From Myxococcaceae bacterium (lineage in GTDB: Bacteria > Myxococcota > Myxococcia > Myxococcales > Myxococcaceae), in assembly GCA_016793095.1 (NCBI GenBank), contig JAEUJQ010000032.1:310001-374000 (forward strand): DNA of 64,000 bases. Direction: 5' to 3'. Shown one piece after another: positions 7,924 through 16,218 of the stretch. The notes beneath the pieces were generated by a model. That model made no database searches and was not told where the DNA came from. It was given only the letters and a program-made list of their open reading frames with translations. The translations under genes and the position numbers were made by a program. Within the stretch, counting starts at the first letter, position 1. Each line of letters opens with the position of its first letter.

Positions 7924-8558
7924 CACTCGCCTCCGATCTTGTCGAGGGTGCCGATGCGGTTGAACAGCGACGGGCCTTCTTCTCGCTTGCTCGCGAGCGG
8001 CTCGAGGTGGTTCGCCCCTCCGCCCGTGTAGAAGTGCTTCGGCTTCGTGCCCTTCTCGGGCTTGCGCACGCGCACGTCGCGATGGCTCGCGATGTACTGG
8101 CTGATGTGAGAGCCGGGCTCGTCGAGGTCGCCGAAGATGTTCGCCTCGGTGGGGCACGCCACGACGCACGCGGGCTCGAGGCCGCCCTCCACGCGGTGCG
8201 CGCAGTAGGTGCACTTGTCGGCCGTGTTCGTCTCGGGGTCCATGTAGATGGCCCCGTACGGGCAGGCCATCATGCAGGCCGCGCAGCCGATGCAGCGGTC
8301 CTTGTCGACGTTGACGATGCCGTTGGGCAGGTAGTGGAGCGCGCTCACCGGGCACACGCGCTCACACGGCGCGTTCTCGCAGTGGTTGCAGCGCATCGGG
8401 GTGAACGAGCGCTTCGCCTCGGGGTAGACGCCGGAGTCGACGTACTTCACCCGCAGGCGCCACGAGTTCACCGGCACTTCGTTCTCGGCCTTGCAGGCGA
8501 CTTCACACGCCTTGCAGCCCATGCAGTTGTCGAGGTCGACGAGGAAGCCGAGGCGCAT
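7923..8558 (-). CDS. Four-cluster ferredoxin subunit of molybdoenzyme complex (PsrB/DmsB-like)
   Basis: 211 residues with 16 Cys in four [4Fe-4S] motifs: CMGCKACEVACK near the N-terminus, CNHCENAPCERVCP, CIGCAACMMACPYGAI and CTYCAHRV...ACVVACP. This is the standard electron-transfer subunit between the NrfD-type membrane subunit and the molybdenum subunit. There is no Tat signal of its own, so it is presumably co-exported with the catalytic subunit. It is the first gene of its operon; the divergent thioredoxin-like gene starts 53 bp away, so both promoters share this short gap. Confidence 0.92.
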   Translation of the reverse strand: MRLGFLVDLDNCMGCKACEVACKAENEVPVNSWRLRVKYVDSGVYPEAKRSFTPMRCNHCENAPCERVCPVSALHYLPNGIVNVDKDRCIGCAACMMACPYGAIYMDPETNTADKCTYCAHRVEGGLEPACVVACPTEANIFGDLDEPGSHISQYIASHRDVRVRKPEKGTKPKHFYTGGGANHLEPLASKREEGPSLFNRIGTLDKIGGE

Positions 8559-8610
8559 GCGAGAATCTCCTCAACGGAACCGGAAAGGCGACGAGAGGCT
8601 CCCACCACCC

Positions 8611-9009
8611 GTGCGAACCCTGCTGCTCATCACGTCACTGCTGGCCCTGCCGTCGGCGGCGACCGACGGCGGAGTGCCCCGCGCCGCCCGCACCGTCGAG
8701 ACCGTGCGGCTCTTGTACTTCAGCGCCTCGTGGTGCGCCTCGTGCCGGCGGCTCGACGAGGCGAAGGTGCCCGCCTCCATCACCGCGCGGCTGCCGGCGC
8801 TCAGGCTCGAGCGGGTGGACGTCGACGCCAACGAGGCGCTGAGGGAGAAGTACGGCGTCGAGGTGACGCCCACGCTGGTGCTCGTCGACGCCGACGGCTT
8901 CCCGCTCGGGCGACCGCGCATCGACCTCGACGACCCCGCCGGCACCGTGGACCGCGCGGTGAAGCTCGTCGAGAAGATGACGCGGCGCCGCCTCACAAGC
9001 AGCCCTTGA
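8611..9009 (+). CDS. Exported thioredoxin-like protein
   Basis: 132 residues from GTG 8611, chosen because it begins a clean signal sequence (VRTLLLITSLLALPSAA). GAGAGG lies about 12 nt upstream. A thioredoxin fold follows with active site SASWCASCRRLD (Cys42, Cys45) and the cis-Pro loop VTPTLVLVD. It resembles the periplasmic C-terminal domain of DsbD and related reductases. It is divergent from the ferredoxin subunit gene and overlaps the convergent small exported gene by 17 bp. It may keep periplasmic Cys or heme-binding sites reduced for the molybdoenzymes on both sides. Confidence 0.8.
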   Translation: MRTLLLITSLLALPSAATDGGVPRAARTVETVRLLYFSASWCASCRRLDEAKVPASITARLPALRLERVDVDANEALREKYGVEVTPTLVLVDADGFPLGRPRIDLDDPAGTVDRAVKLVEKMTRRRLTSSP

Positions 9010-9391
9010 AGGCGCCGGCCTTCGGCTTGGGCGTGACGCGGTACTCCGAGACCGTGACCGTCGCGAGCCCCGTCTTCTTGTCCACCGCCTTCACCTTGCC
9101 GGTGACGTCGACCGAGCCGCCGCCGTACGCACGCTCGAGCGCCGAGGTGCGCACCGTCTTCGCGTCGAGCTGGTAGTACTGCATCTCGGCGACATCGAAG
9201 ACGACGATGCCCTTCGGCGCCTCCTCGAGGGGACACGACGAGAGCAGGTCGAGCTTGCCGGTCTCGACGGCCTTCTTCGCGCACGCCAGGCCAGTGACGG
9301 GCGCGCTCGAGAGCTCGACCTCCTCGCCCGGCTCGGCGGCGCGGGCGAGGGCAGCGAAGACGGTGACGGCCAGGAAGAGTGGACGGGTCAT
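8993..9391 (-). CDS. Small exported protein of the type II molybdoenzyme operon
   Basis: 132 residues with a signal peptide (MTRPLFLAVTVFAALARAAEP). ATG overlaps the gamma-subunit stop (ATGA). The mature part is a compact beta-rich protein (VDVTGKVKAVDKKTGLATVTVSEYRV) suggesting an OB-like barrel, with Cys at LACAKK, SSCPLE and the C-terminus (FKGCL). I do not recognise the family. As the last gene of the sulfur/molybdenum operon it may be an accessory periplasmic factor. Confidence 0.75.
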   Translation of the reverse strand: MTRPLFLAVTVFAALARAAEPGEEVELSSAPVTGLACAKKAVETGKLDLLSSCPLEEAPKGIVVFDVAEMQYYQLDAKTVRTSALERAYGGGSVDVTGKVKAVDKKTGLATVTVSEYRVTPKPKAGAFKGCL

Positions 9392-10539
9392 GGGGTGCCT
9401 CGGCCATCGAGGGTGCGGAGGAACGCGACGATGTCGGCGAGCTGCTCGGGGGGAAACTTCTCGAACGAGGGCATCTTCGAGGCGCGCTTGCCGCCGGGGC
9501 CCACGGTGAACCACTGGAACGCCTCGGCGTTGGGGTACGCGCCGTTCGGGTCGCGCTGCGCGCTCTTGTCGTAGTGCTGGTTGGGGTTGGGCCCGAAGAG
9601 GATGACGGCGCTCGGCGCGACGACGCTCTCGCGCAGGTACGCGGGCGTGGCGATGGCGCCGATGTCGACGAGGCTCGGCGCGAGGCCCTCGGGCGCGACC
9701 GCGCGGCCGGGGACATGATGACACGAGGTGCAGATGGCCTCGACGAGCGTCTTCCCGTTCGCCGCGTCGCCGAGCTCCTTCGGGCCGAAGCCCCACGACA
9801 CCGAGGCCACGTAGTCGGCGTCGGGGGTGCGCCCGGGTACGCGCACGAAGCGCCACGACGACAGCCGCTTGTTGCCGGCGCGCTCGAGGCGAACCCCGCC
9901 CTCCCAGACGGCGAACGACACCGGCACCAGCGCGCTCTTCGCGTCGAGCGGCACCTGGAACTGCGCGCGCCACCGCTTGCCGTTGGCGTCGAAGGTCATC
10001 ATGCCCTGCGGCGCCGTCGCGGGGCCCTGGCGCGTCGAGCTACCGAAGCCGGCAGCCTGGAGCGCGGTCAGCTGCGAGCCCGCCTTCGTCGCCCGCTGCA
10101 GCCAGAGCCGCACGGGCTGCTCGTCATCACCCATCGAGATGGCCGGCAGCCGCTGCCCCTTCCCGAACGAGACCGGCACCTGCACCGCCGCCGAGTCCGC
10201 GTAGCTGTTCACCTCGTCTTCGCGCACCACGTCCTGCGTCGCGTCGGCCCACTCGAGCAGCAGCGCCAGCTCGGTGCCGGTGGTGACGGCCCTGACGACG
10301 AGCTCGGTCGCCCCGGCCCGCTGGAGCACCGCGTTCGCCTGTTTGTCGTGCAGGCGGATGGTGCGCTGCGGCGCGAGCGAGAAGGGCTTCGCCGGCGCCG
10401 CGCTCCAGGCCGCGTCTTGCGTGCCCTTCGGCGCCTGCTTCACCGCGACCGCGTCAACGACCTCGCTCTGGAAGAAGCCCTCGCTCGCCCACGCCGCCGA
10501 CGAGAGGAGCACCAGCACCGACGAGAGCGCGCGCCTCAC
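9388..10539 (-). CDS. Type II molybdoenzyme gamma subunit fused to cytochrome c
   Basis: 383 residues from a GTG overlapping the beta-subunit stop (GTGA), giving a signal peptide (RRALSSVLVLLSSAAWA). Residues about 20-240 resemble the heme-b gamma subunits of ethylbenzene dehydrogenase, selenate reductase and DMS dehydrogenase: YADSAAVQVP, MGDDEQPVRLWLQRA, FAVWEGGVRLERAGNK and SSWRFVRV. A C-terminal class I cytochrome c follows with CTSCH and a likely Met ligand in KMPSFEKFPPEQLADIV. Gamma subunits of this family are normally single-domain, so the fused heme c is unusual. It would pass electrons between the heme b and a periplasmic acceptor or donor. Confidence 0.85.
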   Translation of the reverse strand: MRRALSSVLVLLSSAAWASEGFFQSEVVDAVAVKQAPKGTQDAAWSAAPAKPFSLAPQRTIRLHDKQANAVLQRAGATELVVRAVTTGTELALLLEWADATQDVVREDEVNSYADSAAVQVPVSFGKGQRLPAISMGDDEQPVRLWLQRATKAGSQLTALQAAGFGSSTRQGPATAPQGMMTFDANGKRWRAQFQVPLDAKSALVPVSFAVWEGGVRLERAGNKRLSSWRFVRVPGRTPDADYVASVSWGFGPKELGDAANGKTLVEAICTSCHHVPGRAVAPEGLAPSLVDIGAIATPAYLRESVVAPSAVILFGPNPNQHYDKSAQRDPNGAYPNAEAFQWFTVGPGGKRASKMPSFEKFPPEQLADIVAFLRTLDGRGTP

Positions 10540-11549
10540 TTGAGCACCGGGAGCTTGAAGCCAGGACGCGGCTTGCCGAGCTGGAACATGTCCTGGTGTT
10601 TGTAGGCGATGAGCAGGTCGAGCAGCTCCGACGGCTGGCCCTTCTTGCGCTTGTCGAGCTCGGCCGAGAGCCGCTTCAGCACGTCGTGCACCGCGGGCCC
10701 GAAGAGGCTCTCGAGGTACGCGGTGGGAATGCGCTCGCTGCCCTCGATGGGCTTGCCCGTCTTGTCGAAGCGGCGCGGCCCGGGCAGCGGCGGCACGTAG
10801 TAGACGTTCGGCTGCGTGCCGTACTCGGGGTGCAGGCCCAGCGCGACCTGGTACTTCTTCACCAGCTTGTGCACCTGGCTGTTCTCGTCGTCGAGGTAGC
10901 CGACGAAGCGGATGCGGCCCACGCACTGGTCGGCGCACGCCGGCGGCAGCCCCTGCTCGATGCGCGGGAAGCAGAAGATGCACTTCTCGGACTTCGACAG
11001 CTTCGGGTTGAAATAGATCTTCTTGTACGGGCACGCCGCGATGCACTGCCGGTTGCCCTCGCAGCGGTTGAGGTCCACCAGCACGATGCCGTCCTGGTCG
11101 CGCTTGAAGATGGCCTGCCGCGGGCACGCCGCGAGGCAGCTCGGGTTCGAGCAGTGGTTGCAGATGCGGGGCAGGTAGAAGAAGTGCGAGTTGGGGAAGT
11201 CACCCGCGCCCACGTCTTCGTCCCAGTTGGGCCCGACGCGCGGCTCGGTCTGCGCGTGCACCTCGGCGCCCTTGAGGATCTCGTCCGAGTTGTAGTCCCA
11301 GGGCACGCCGTAGTCGCCGTAGCGCGAGGGCACCACGCCCTCCTTCAAGTTGCCCCTGTCGTCGAAGCCGCCGCCCAGCTCCTCCCACTTCTTCGGGAAG
11401 CCGGCGCCGGGCTTCGTCTCGACGTTGTTCCAGTACATGCCCTCGCGGCCGTTGCGGTTCGTCCACTGCGTCTTGCAGGCCACGGTGCACGTCTGGCAGC
11501 CGATGCACTTGTTGAGGTCCATCACCATCGCGAGCTGGCGGGTCGACAT
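10536..11549 (-). CDS. Type II molybdoenzyme beta subunit (NarH/SerB/EbdB-like iron-sulfur protein)
   Basis: 337 residues, typical for beta subunits of selenate, chlorate, DMS and ethylbenzene enzymes. Motifs in order: CIGCQTCTVACK, CNHCSNPSCLAACP, CEGNRQCIAACPYKKIYFNP and CIFCFPRI...CADQCVGRIRFVG. In the third motif the position that is Trp in NarH is Asn (CEGNRQC), consistent with one [3Fe-4S] cluster alongside three [4Fe-4S]. It links the molybdenum subunit to the heme gamma subunit. It lies 11 bp after the alpha-subunit stop. Confidence 0.92.
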   Translation of the reverse strand: MSTRQLAMVMDLNKCIGCQTCTVACKTQWTNRNGREGMYWNNVETKPGAGFPKKWEELGGGFDDRGNLKEGVVPSRYGDYGVPWDYNSDEILKGAEVHAQTEPRVGPNWDEDVGAGDFPNSHFFYLPRICNHCSNPSCLAACPRQAIFKRDQDGIVLVDLNRCEGNRQCIAACPYKKIYFNPKLSKSEKCIFCFPRIEQGLPPACADQCVGRIRFVGYLDDENSQVHKLVKKYQVALGLHPEYGTQPNVYYVPPLPGPRRFDKTGKPIEGSERIPTAYLESLFGPAVHDVLKRLSAELDKRKKGQPSELLDLLIAYKHQDMFQLGKPRPGFKLPVLK

Positions 11550-11560
11550 GGTGGCTCCTC

Positions 11561-14434
11561 TCAGACCTTCGCCAGGTCGACGGTGGTCTCGTAGGCGTGC
11601 TGGTTGCCGTCCCAGTTCGTGCCGAACTTGAGGTGGCCCCAGCCGTCGGACAGCTCGAGCAGGTTGAGCATGTCGCCGACCAGCAGGTTGTGGCCCTTGC
11701 GGCCGGGGTACATGAAGGGCTCCCAGCCGTGCTCGAGCACGAGCCCATCGGGCGGCGCCGACGGCGACACCTTCGCCATCAGCTTCACCTCACCCAGCTC
11801 GTTGTACATCTTCACGAGGTCGCCATCGGCGATGCCGCGCGCCTTCGCCACCTCGGGGTTCACCATCACCGCCGGCTGCCCGCGCTGGAGGCGCAGGAGG
11901 ATGGGCGAGGTCTTGTACGTCGAGTGAATCGACCAGCGCGCGTGCGGCGTGATGAGCACGAAGGGGTGCCGCTTCGGGCGAATGGGCGGCTTCGCCGTCG
12001 GCACGTGGGCGTTGGCGGCGATCCACAGCGGGTGGTCGACGTAGAAGGTGAGCCGCCCGGTGAGCGTGTCGAAGCGGTGGTGCAGGTACAGCTGGTTCTC
12101 GAAGGTGTTGTACGGCCGGTCGGCGTACAGCGGCGAGCTCTTGCCGGCCTTCTCGTTGAGCTGCAGGAAGCCGCCGCGCTCGTACGCGGTCTTCAGAGTG
12201 TTCGGCTTGAACTGGTCGACGTGCTCGAGGGCGTACTCGACCGCGTCCTTGTCGGTGCGCAGCGCGCCGTCCTTCGTGAACTCCTTCACCAGCTCGTCGA
12301 GGCGCCGCGTGCCCGTCTGCGTGTGCGTCTTGTCGACGATGGCGAGGTCTCGCTCGTCCTTCGACTTCGCGTAGCGGGCCTTCGCGAGCGCCTCGAGCTT
12401 CTCGACGACGAGGGTGGCGATCTCCCACTCGCTCTTCGACTCGCCTACGGGCTTCAGCGACGGTGAGGGGTACGCGAGGTTGGCGTAGCGGTGGTAGCCG
12501 GGGTTCGTGCGCAGGTCCCAGCTCTCGTAGGGCGTCTTGCAGGGCAGCAGCACGTCGGCGAACACGCCGAAGTCGCTCATGCGGAAGTCGCCGTAGGCGA
12601 TGAACTTCGCCTTCTCGAGGAAGCCCTTCTGGTAGTGCCCCTTGTTGCGGCGGAACCGCGAGTCGGCGAACAGCAGGAAGTTCTCGACCGTCGTCCAGTA
12701 CGGCTTGCCTTCCTTGTAGCGCTCGTCGTTCTTCCCCTGCTCGAGCAGCTCGACGACCTGCTTGCGGTAGTCGGCCTTCGACAGGCCCGTGCCGCGCCGG
12801 AAGTCTTCGTCGGAGTAGAGGGTGTCGGCGTCGGCCAGGCCGTCACCGAGCATGAACTCGCTGACGAAGCCCGAGGCGAAGCGGTGCACGTACTTGCCCG
12901 AGAACCCCGACAGCCCCTCGAGCCCGGTGATGTTCCACTCGTTCTCGGTGTTCATGCCGCCGTTGGGCCCGAGCTTGCCCATCATCGCGGTGAGCACGGC
13001 GATGGCCCGCTGGCTCAGCATGCCGTTGAAGTGCTTGCCGACGGCGAAGCCCATGGTGATGAGCGCGTTCTTCGCCTGGGTGAGGTCGGTGGCGAGCTCG
13101 TCGACGATCGCCGGGTGCACGCCGGTCAGGTCCTTCACCTTCTCGGGCGCGAAGGCCTCGAGCTCCTTCTTGAAGAGCTCGAAGACCGTGGTGACCTTCA
13201 CCTTCTTGCCGCCCTCGAGGGTGAGCGTCCACGAGCCGTTCAGCGCCGGGTCGATGTCCCAGTCCATGTCGGTGAGGCGCAGCGTCTCGAGCTGGCTGCC
13301 CTCGCTGCCCGGCATGACGGTGAACTTCTTCGTCTTCGTGTTGAAGGCGAGGAAGTTGTCGTGCGGGTGGTCTGCCTTCGCGAACTGCTCGATGGACTTC
13401 GCGTCGACGTCCTTCGCCTTGCGGTCGACCTCCGACAGGCGCACGAGCTCCTTCGTGTCGGTGCGCACGAGCAGCGGCAGGTCGGTGTACTCCTTGAGGA
13501 ACTCGGGCTTGTAGAGCTTCTTCGCGACGATGCGCTGCACGATGGACAGCGCGAGGTGCCCGTCGAAGCCCGCCTTCACCGGCACCCAGAGGTCGGCGTG
13601 GATGCAGGTCGCGTTGTACTCGGGGGTGATGACGATGATCTTCGAGCCGTTGTACTTCGCCTCCCACAGGTAGTGCGCGTCGGGGATGCGCGAGACGTTC
13701 GGGTTGCAGCCCCAGAAGACGGCGATGTTCGTGGTGAAGACGAAGTCGTAGGTGCAGCCGATGTTGCCCTCGCCGTAGACGGCGCTGACGCCGGGGAACA
13801 TGTCACCCACGTAGCTCGCGATGTACGGCCGCACGGCGCCGAGCAGCGCCCCCAGCCGCTTGATGGACGCGGCGCGCGCCTCGGTCAGCACGCCGGCGCC
13901 CACGTGCACGTAGTTCGACGCGGGGCCCTTCTCACGCAGGCCGTCGTAGAGGTGCTGCGCGACCTCGGTGATGGCCTCGTCCCAGCTGATGCGCTGCCAC
14001 TGCCCCGAGCCGCGGGGGCCCACGCGCTTCATCGGGTAGAGCAGCCGGTCCTTCTCGTACATCACCTGGCTGTGCTGGCTGCCCTTGTTGCAGCCGCGCG
14101 GGTTCGCGTCGGGCAGGTTCGGCGCCAGCTGCGGGTACGCCGCCGACTGGTTCTCACGCGTCACCTTGCCGTCCTTCGTCCACACCTCGAAGGCGCAGTT
14201 CCCCTGGCAGTTGACGCAGTGGTACGCGAAGCCGCGCTCGTCGCCAGCGCCGCGCACCGCGCGGAACTCGGCCCGGTAGGCCTCCTCGGTCGACTTCGGG
14301 TCCGGGTAGGCCTTGCGCGCGTCGTCGATGCGCACCGGCTTCGTCTCGGCCCGCGCCGGCGTCGCGCTGGCCGCCTTCGCGACGACACCGGCCGCGACGA
14401 GGTTCTTGAGGGCGTCTCGACGAGAAAAGGACAT
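11561..14434 (-). CDS. Type II DMSO-reductase-family molybdoenzyme, alpha (catalytic) subunit
   Basis: 957 residues. Tat signal SRRDALKNLVAAGVVAK directs periplasmic export. The cluster motif is HX3CX3C (His72, Cys76, Cys80) followed by Cys115 in NPRGCNKG; a His first ligand marks the type II clade (NarG, SerA, ClrA, DdhA, EbdA). The segment YTDLPLLVRTDT is also characteristic of that clade. Asp211 (YVGDMFPG) is the likely Mo ligand. The C-terminal molybdopterin-binding region includes HARWSIHSTYKTSP. The substrate is unknown: the clade includes selenate, chlorate, DMS and hydrocarbon enzymes. Co-location with thiosulfate-type sulfurtransferase and YeeE genes points to a sulfur compound, as inference. 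No dedicated TorD-like gene lies inside this operon. Confidence 0.88.
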   Translation of the reverse strand: MSFSRRDALKNLVAAGVVAKAASATPARAETKPVRIDDARKAYPDPKSTEEAYRAEFRAVRGAGDERGFAYHCVNCQGNCAFEVWTKDGKVTRENQSAAYPQLAPNLPDANPRGCNKGSQHSQVMYEKDRLLYPMKRVGPRGSGQWQRISWDEAITEVAQHLYDGLREKGPASNYVHVGAGVLTEARAASIKRLGALLGAVRPYIASYVGDMFPGVSAVYGEGNIGCTYDFVFTTNIAVFWGCNPNVSRIPDAHYLWEAKYNGSKIIVITPEYNATCIHADLWVPVKAGFDGHLALSIVQRIVAKKLYKPEFLKEYTDLPLLVRTDTKELVRLSEVDRKAKDVDAKSIEQFAKADHPHDNFLAFNTKTKKFTVMPGSEGSQLETLRLTDMDWDIDPALNGSWTLTLEGGKKVKVTTVFELFKKELEAFAPEKVKDLTGVHPAIVDELATDLTQAKNALITMGFAVGKHFNGMLSQRAIAVLTAMMGKLGPNGGMNTENEWNITGLEGLSGFSGKYVHRFASGFVSEFMLGDGLADADTLYSDEDFRRGTGLSKADYRKQVVELLEQGKNDERYKEGKPYWTTVENFLLFADSRFRRNKGHYQKGFLEKAKFIAYGDFRMSDFGVFADVLLPCKTPYESWDLRTNPGYHRYANLAYPSPSLKPVGESKSEWEIATLVVEKLEALAKARYAKSKDERDLAIVDKTHTQTGTRRLDELVKEFTKDGALRTDKDAVEYALEHVDQFKPNTLKTAYERGGFLQLNEKAGKSSPLYADRPYNTFENQLYLHHRFDTLTGRLTFYVDHPLWIAANAHVPTAKPPIRPKRHPFVLITPHARWSIHSTYKTSPILLRLQRGQPAVMVNPEVAKARGIADGDLVKMYNELGEVKLMAKVSPSAPPDGLVLEHGWEPFMYPGRKGHNLLVGDMLNLLELSDGWGHLKFGTNWDGNQHAYETTVDLAKV

Positions 14435-14472
14435 GGGGCTCCCAGAGGACGACGGGACTCGACCAGCGCTCT

Positions 14473-14937
14473 TTAGAGACAGCCGCCGCCCGCGGAGTTC
14501 TTCGGCGGCGAGTAGTCGCCGACGTCTTCGGGAAGCAGCGCGTCACTCCACGCCGTCATTCCGCCCGCGAGCACGCGCGCGTTCATGAACTGCCCCCGGC
14601 ACCGCTCCACCGCGGCCTCCTGGCCGTCACCGGCGATGAGCACGGTCTGCACGTACGGGTAGATCCGGTCGCGCGCGGCGGGCGGCGCGTTCTCGATTGA
14701 GCAGTCTGGCATCGGCACCGAGCCGGGCACGTGCGCGTCGAGGTAGTTGTCGTCGTCGTAGGCGCGCAGGTCGACGAGCTGCAGCTTCACCTGCGGGTTC
14801 GACAACAGCCCGTAGAGCTCCTTCGCGTTCAGGGCGAGCTTGCCGTCGAGCGCTGCGCTGCGCCGGCCCTCGGCGATCAACGCCACCAGCAGCACCGCCA
14901 TCACCGCGCCGTAGAGGAGTGGTTCGAAGCGCTTCAT
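14473..14937 (-). CDS. Membrane-anchored rhodanese-like protein lacking the catalytic Cys
   Basis: 154 residues with an N-terminal membrane anchor (LLYGAVMAVLLVALIAEG) and one rhodanese domain (LQLVDLRAYDDDNYLDAHVPGSVPMP at its start, RVLAGGMTAW at its end). Where active rhodaneses have a Cys-containing loop after the hydrophobic strand, this has VLIAGDGQEAA, so it is probably catalytically dead or a sulfane-sulfur binder of another kind. The C-terminus ends GGGCL, offering a lone Cys. ATG overlaps the stop of the 47-residue peptide gene. It directly precedes the molybdoenzyme alpha subunit. Confidence 0.82.
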   Translation of the reverse strand: MKRFEPLLYGAVMAVLLVALIAEGRRSAALDGKLALNAKELYGLLSNPQVKLQLVDLRAYDDDNYLDAHVPGSVPMPDCSIENAPPAARDRIYPYVQTVLIAGDGQEAAVERCRGQFMNARVLAGGMTAWSDALLPEDVGDYSPPKNSAGGGCL

Positions 14938-15077
14938 GGGGTCCCTCCTGCCAGGGGCGTTCCCGTTGGCTGCGACACCTGGGCCTCGCGCGCGTCGTTG
15001 CGCACCCGGAGCCCTACCACCGCGGCGAGGAGCGCCACGATCAACGCGAGGAAGAAGAGGCGCACTTGCAGCTTCAT
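14934..15077 (-). CDS. 47-residue single-pass membrane peptide
   Basis: ATG at 15077 shares its A with the YeeE/YedE stop (TGATG), and its TGA (14934-14936) overlaps the rhodanese ATG (ATGA). Coupling on both sides strongly supports a real gene. The peptide has one hydrophobic segment (LFFLALIVALLAAVVGL), then a charged and Pro/Gly-rich tail. It could be an assembly partner of the transporter or the anchored rhodanese. I do not recognise the family. Confidence 0.65.
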   Translation of the reverse strand: MKLQVRLFFLALIVALLAAVVGLRVRNDAREAQVSQPTGTPLAGGTP

Positions 15078-16201
15078 CAGTCGTACACCTCGTCACCCAC
15101 GCGCTGGGCCTCGCCGAAGTCGAGACGGCGCGTGAACAGCAGCAGGTTCGAGGTCGCCATCGACGCCACGAAGAACGTGCCGCCCATGGCCAGGCTGCCG
15201 ACGGAGAGCGTGGGCCACGCTGCGATGAAGGCGCCCGTCGTGCAGCCGCCGCCGATCATCGCGCCGAGCGCGAGGCCGAAGCCGCCCGCCAGCGCCTTGC
15301 CCGAGGCCTTGACGCTGAAGGTGGGCTTGACCGTCGGGTGCGTCGCCGCCTCGGACTTCGTCGAGAACAGGTGCGCGAGGAAGCCGCCGGGAAAGACGCC
15401 GACGATCAGCATCGCCCGCCAGAGGATGTCGTCGTTCACCTTGGGCACGAGCTCCATCGGGTGACCGACGAGGTGGGCCGCGCCGCCCACCACCGCGAGC
15501 GCCGCGCCCGAGAACCCGAGGTAGCCGTCCTGCGCGGTGGCCAGCACGATGACGATGCCGCCCAGCGTGCCGCTCGCCACCCAGCTCCACTCGCCGCGCA
15601 CGTAGTCGACCAGCGACCTGCGCTCCTTCGCCGGGGTGAAGACCTTCTCGGGCAGGAACCGATCGACCGCCACCGAGATGCCGAAGAAGAGCGCCGACCA
15701 CCCCATCGCCACCACGCCATAGGGCAGCCCCAGCAGCCCGTGCAGCGTCATCGGCTTCTGGTTGGTGGCGATGACGCCCGCGTCCGTGAGCGGAGCCTTG
15801 ACCCACGCGTAGGCGATGATGCCCAGCACCAGCCCGAGAATGGAGAAGCCCGCCGCGAAGCGTTTGTCGCCGCCCATGCCCCCGGCCTTCGCGACGCAGG
15901 TGCCGGGGCAGGTGCCGGTGACGCCCATCGCCACGCCGAAGATGACGCCGCCGAGCACGTGCGCCGCGCCGATGAAGGGCATGACGCGCGGCACCAGGTG
16001 CAGCTGCTCCGCGACGCCGAAGACCGCCGCGAGGCCGTAGAGCGCCGAGGCGGTCGCGATGGCGGTGAAGGCGAACTTCATCACCTTCGTGTCCCGCAGC
16101 GTCAGCATGCCAATGACGCGCGAGTACCGGCTCGCGCCGACCTTGTAGAGCACGACGCCGAACGCCATGCCGGTGAGCAGCCCGAGGAAGACGGCCTTCA
16201 T
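15077..16201 (-). CDS. YeeE/YedE-family sulfur-compound transporter
   Basis: 374 residues with about ten hydrophobic segments in two homologous halves. Conserved Cys motifs occur in each: GVTGTCPGTCVAK in the first and GAMIGGGCTTGAF in the second. In this family (TsuA is the studied thiosulfate importer) such Cys residues line the substrate path. Both halves are in one chain here. It starts 17 bp after the exported sulfurtransferase stop and is followed by two membrane proteins, so the operon imports or channels sulfane sulfur. Confidence 0.9.
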   Translation of the reverse strand: MKAVFLGLLTGMAFGVVLYKVGASRYSRVIGMLTLRDTKVMKFAFTAIATASALYGLAAVFGVAEQLHLVPRVMPFIGAAHVLGGVIFGVAMGVTGTCPGTCVAKAGGMGGDKRFAAGFSILGLVLGIIAYAWVKAPLTDAGVIATNQKPMTLHGLLGLPYGVVAMGWSALFFGISVAVDRFLPEKVFTPAKERRSLVDYVRGEWSWVASGTLGGIVIVLATAQDGYLGFSGAALAVVGGAAHLVGHPMELVPKVNDDILWRAMLIVGVFPGGFLAHLFSTKSEAATHPTVKPTFSVKASGKALAGGFGLALGAMIGGGCTTGAFIAAWPTLSVGSLAMGGTFFVASMATSNLLLFTRRLDFGEAQRVGDEVYD

Positions 16202-16218
16202 GCGGGAGTCCTTTCGCC

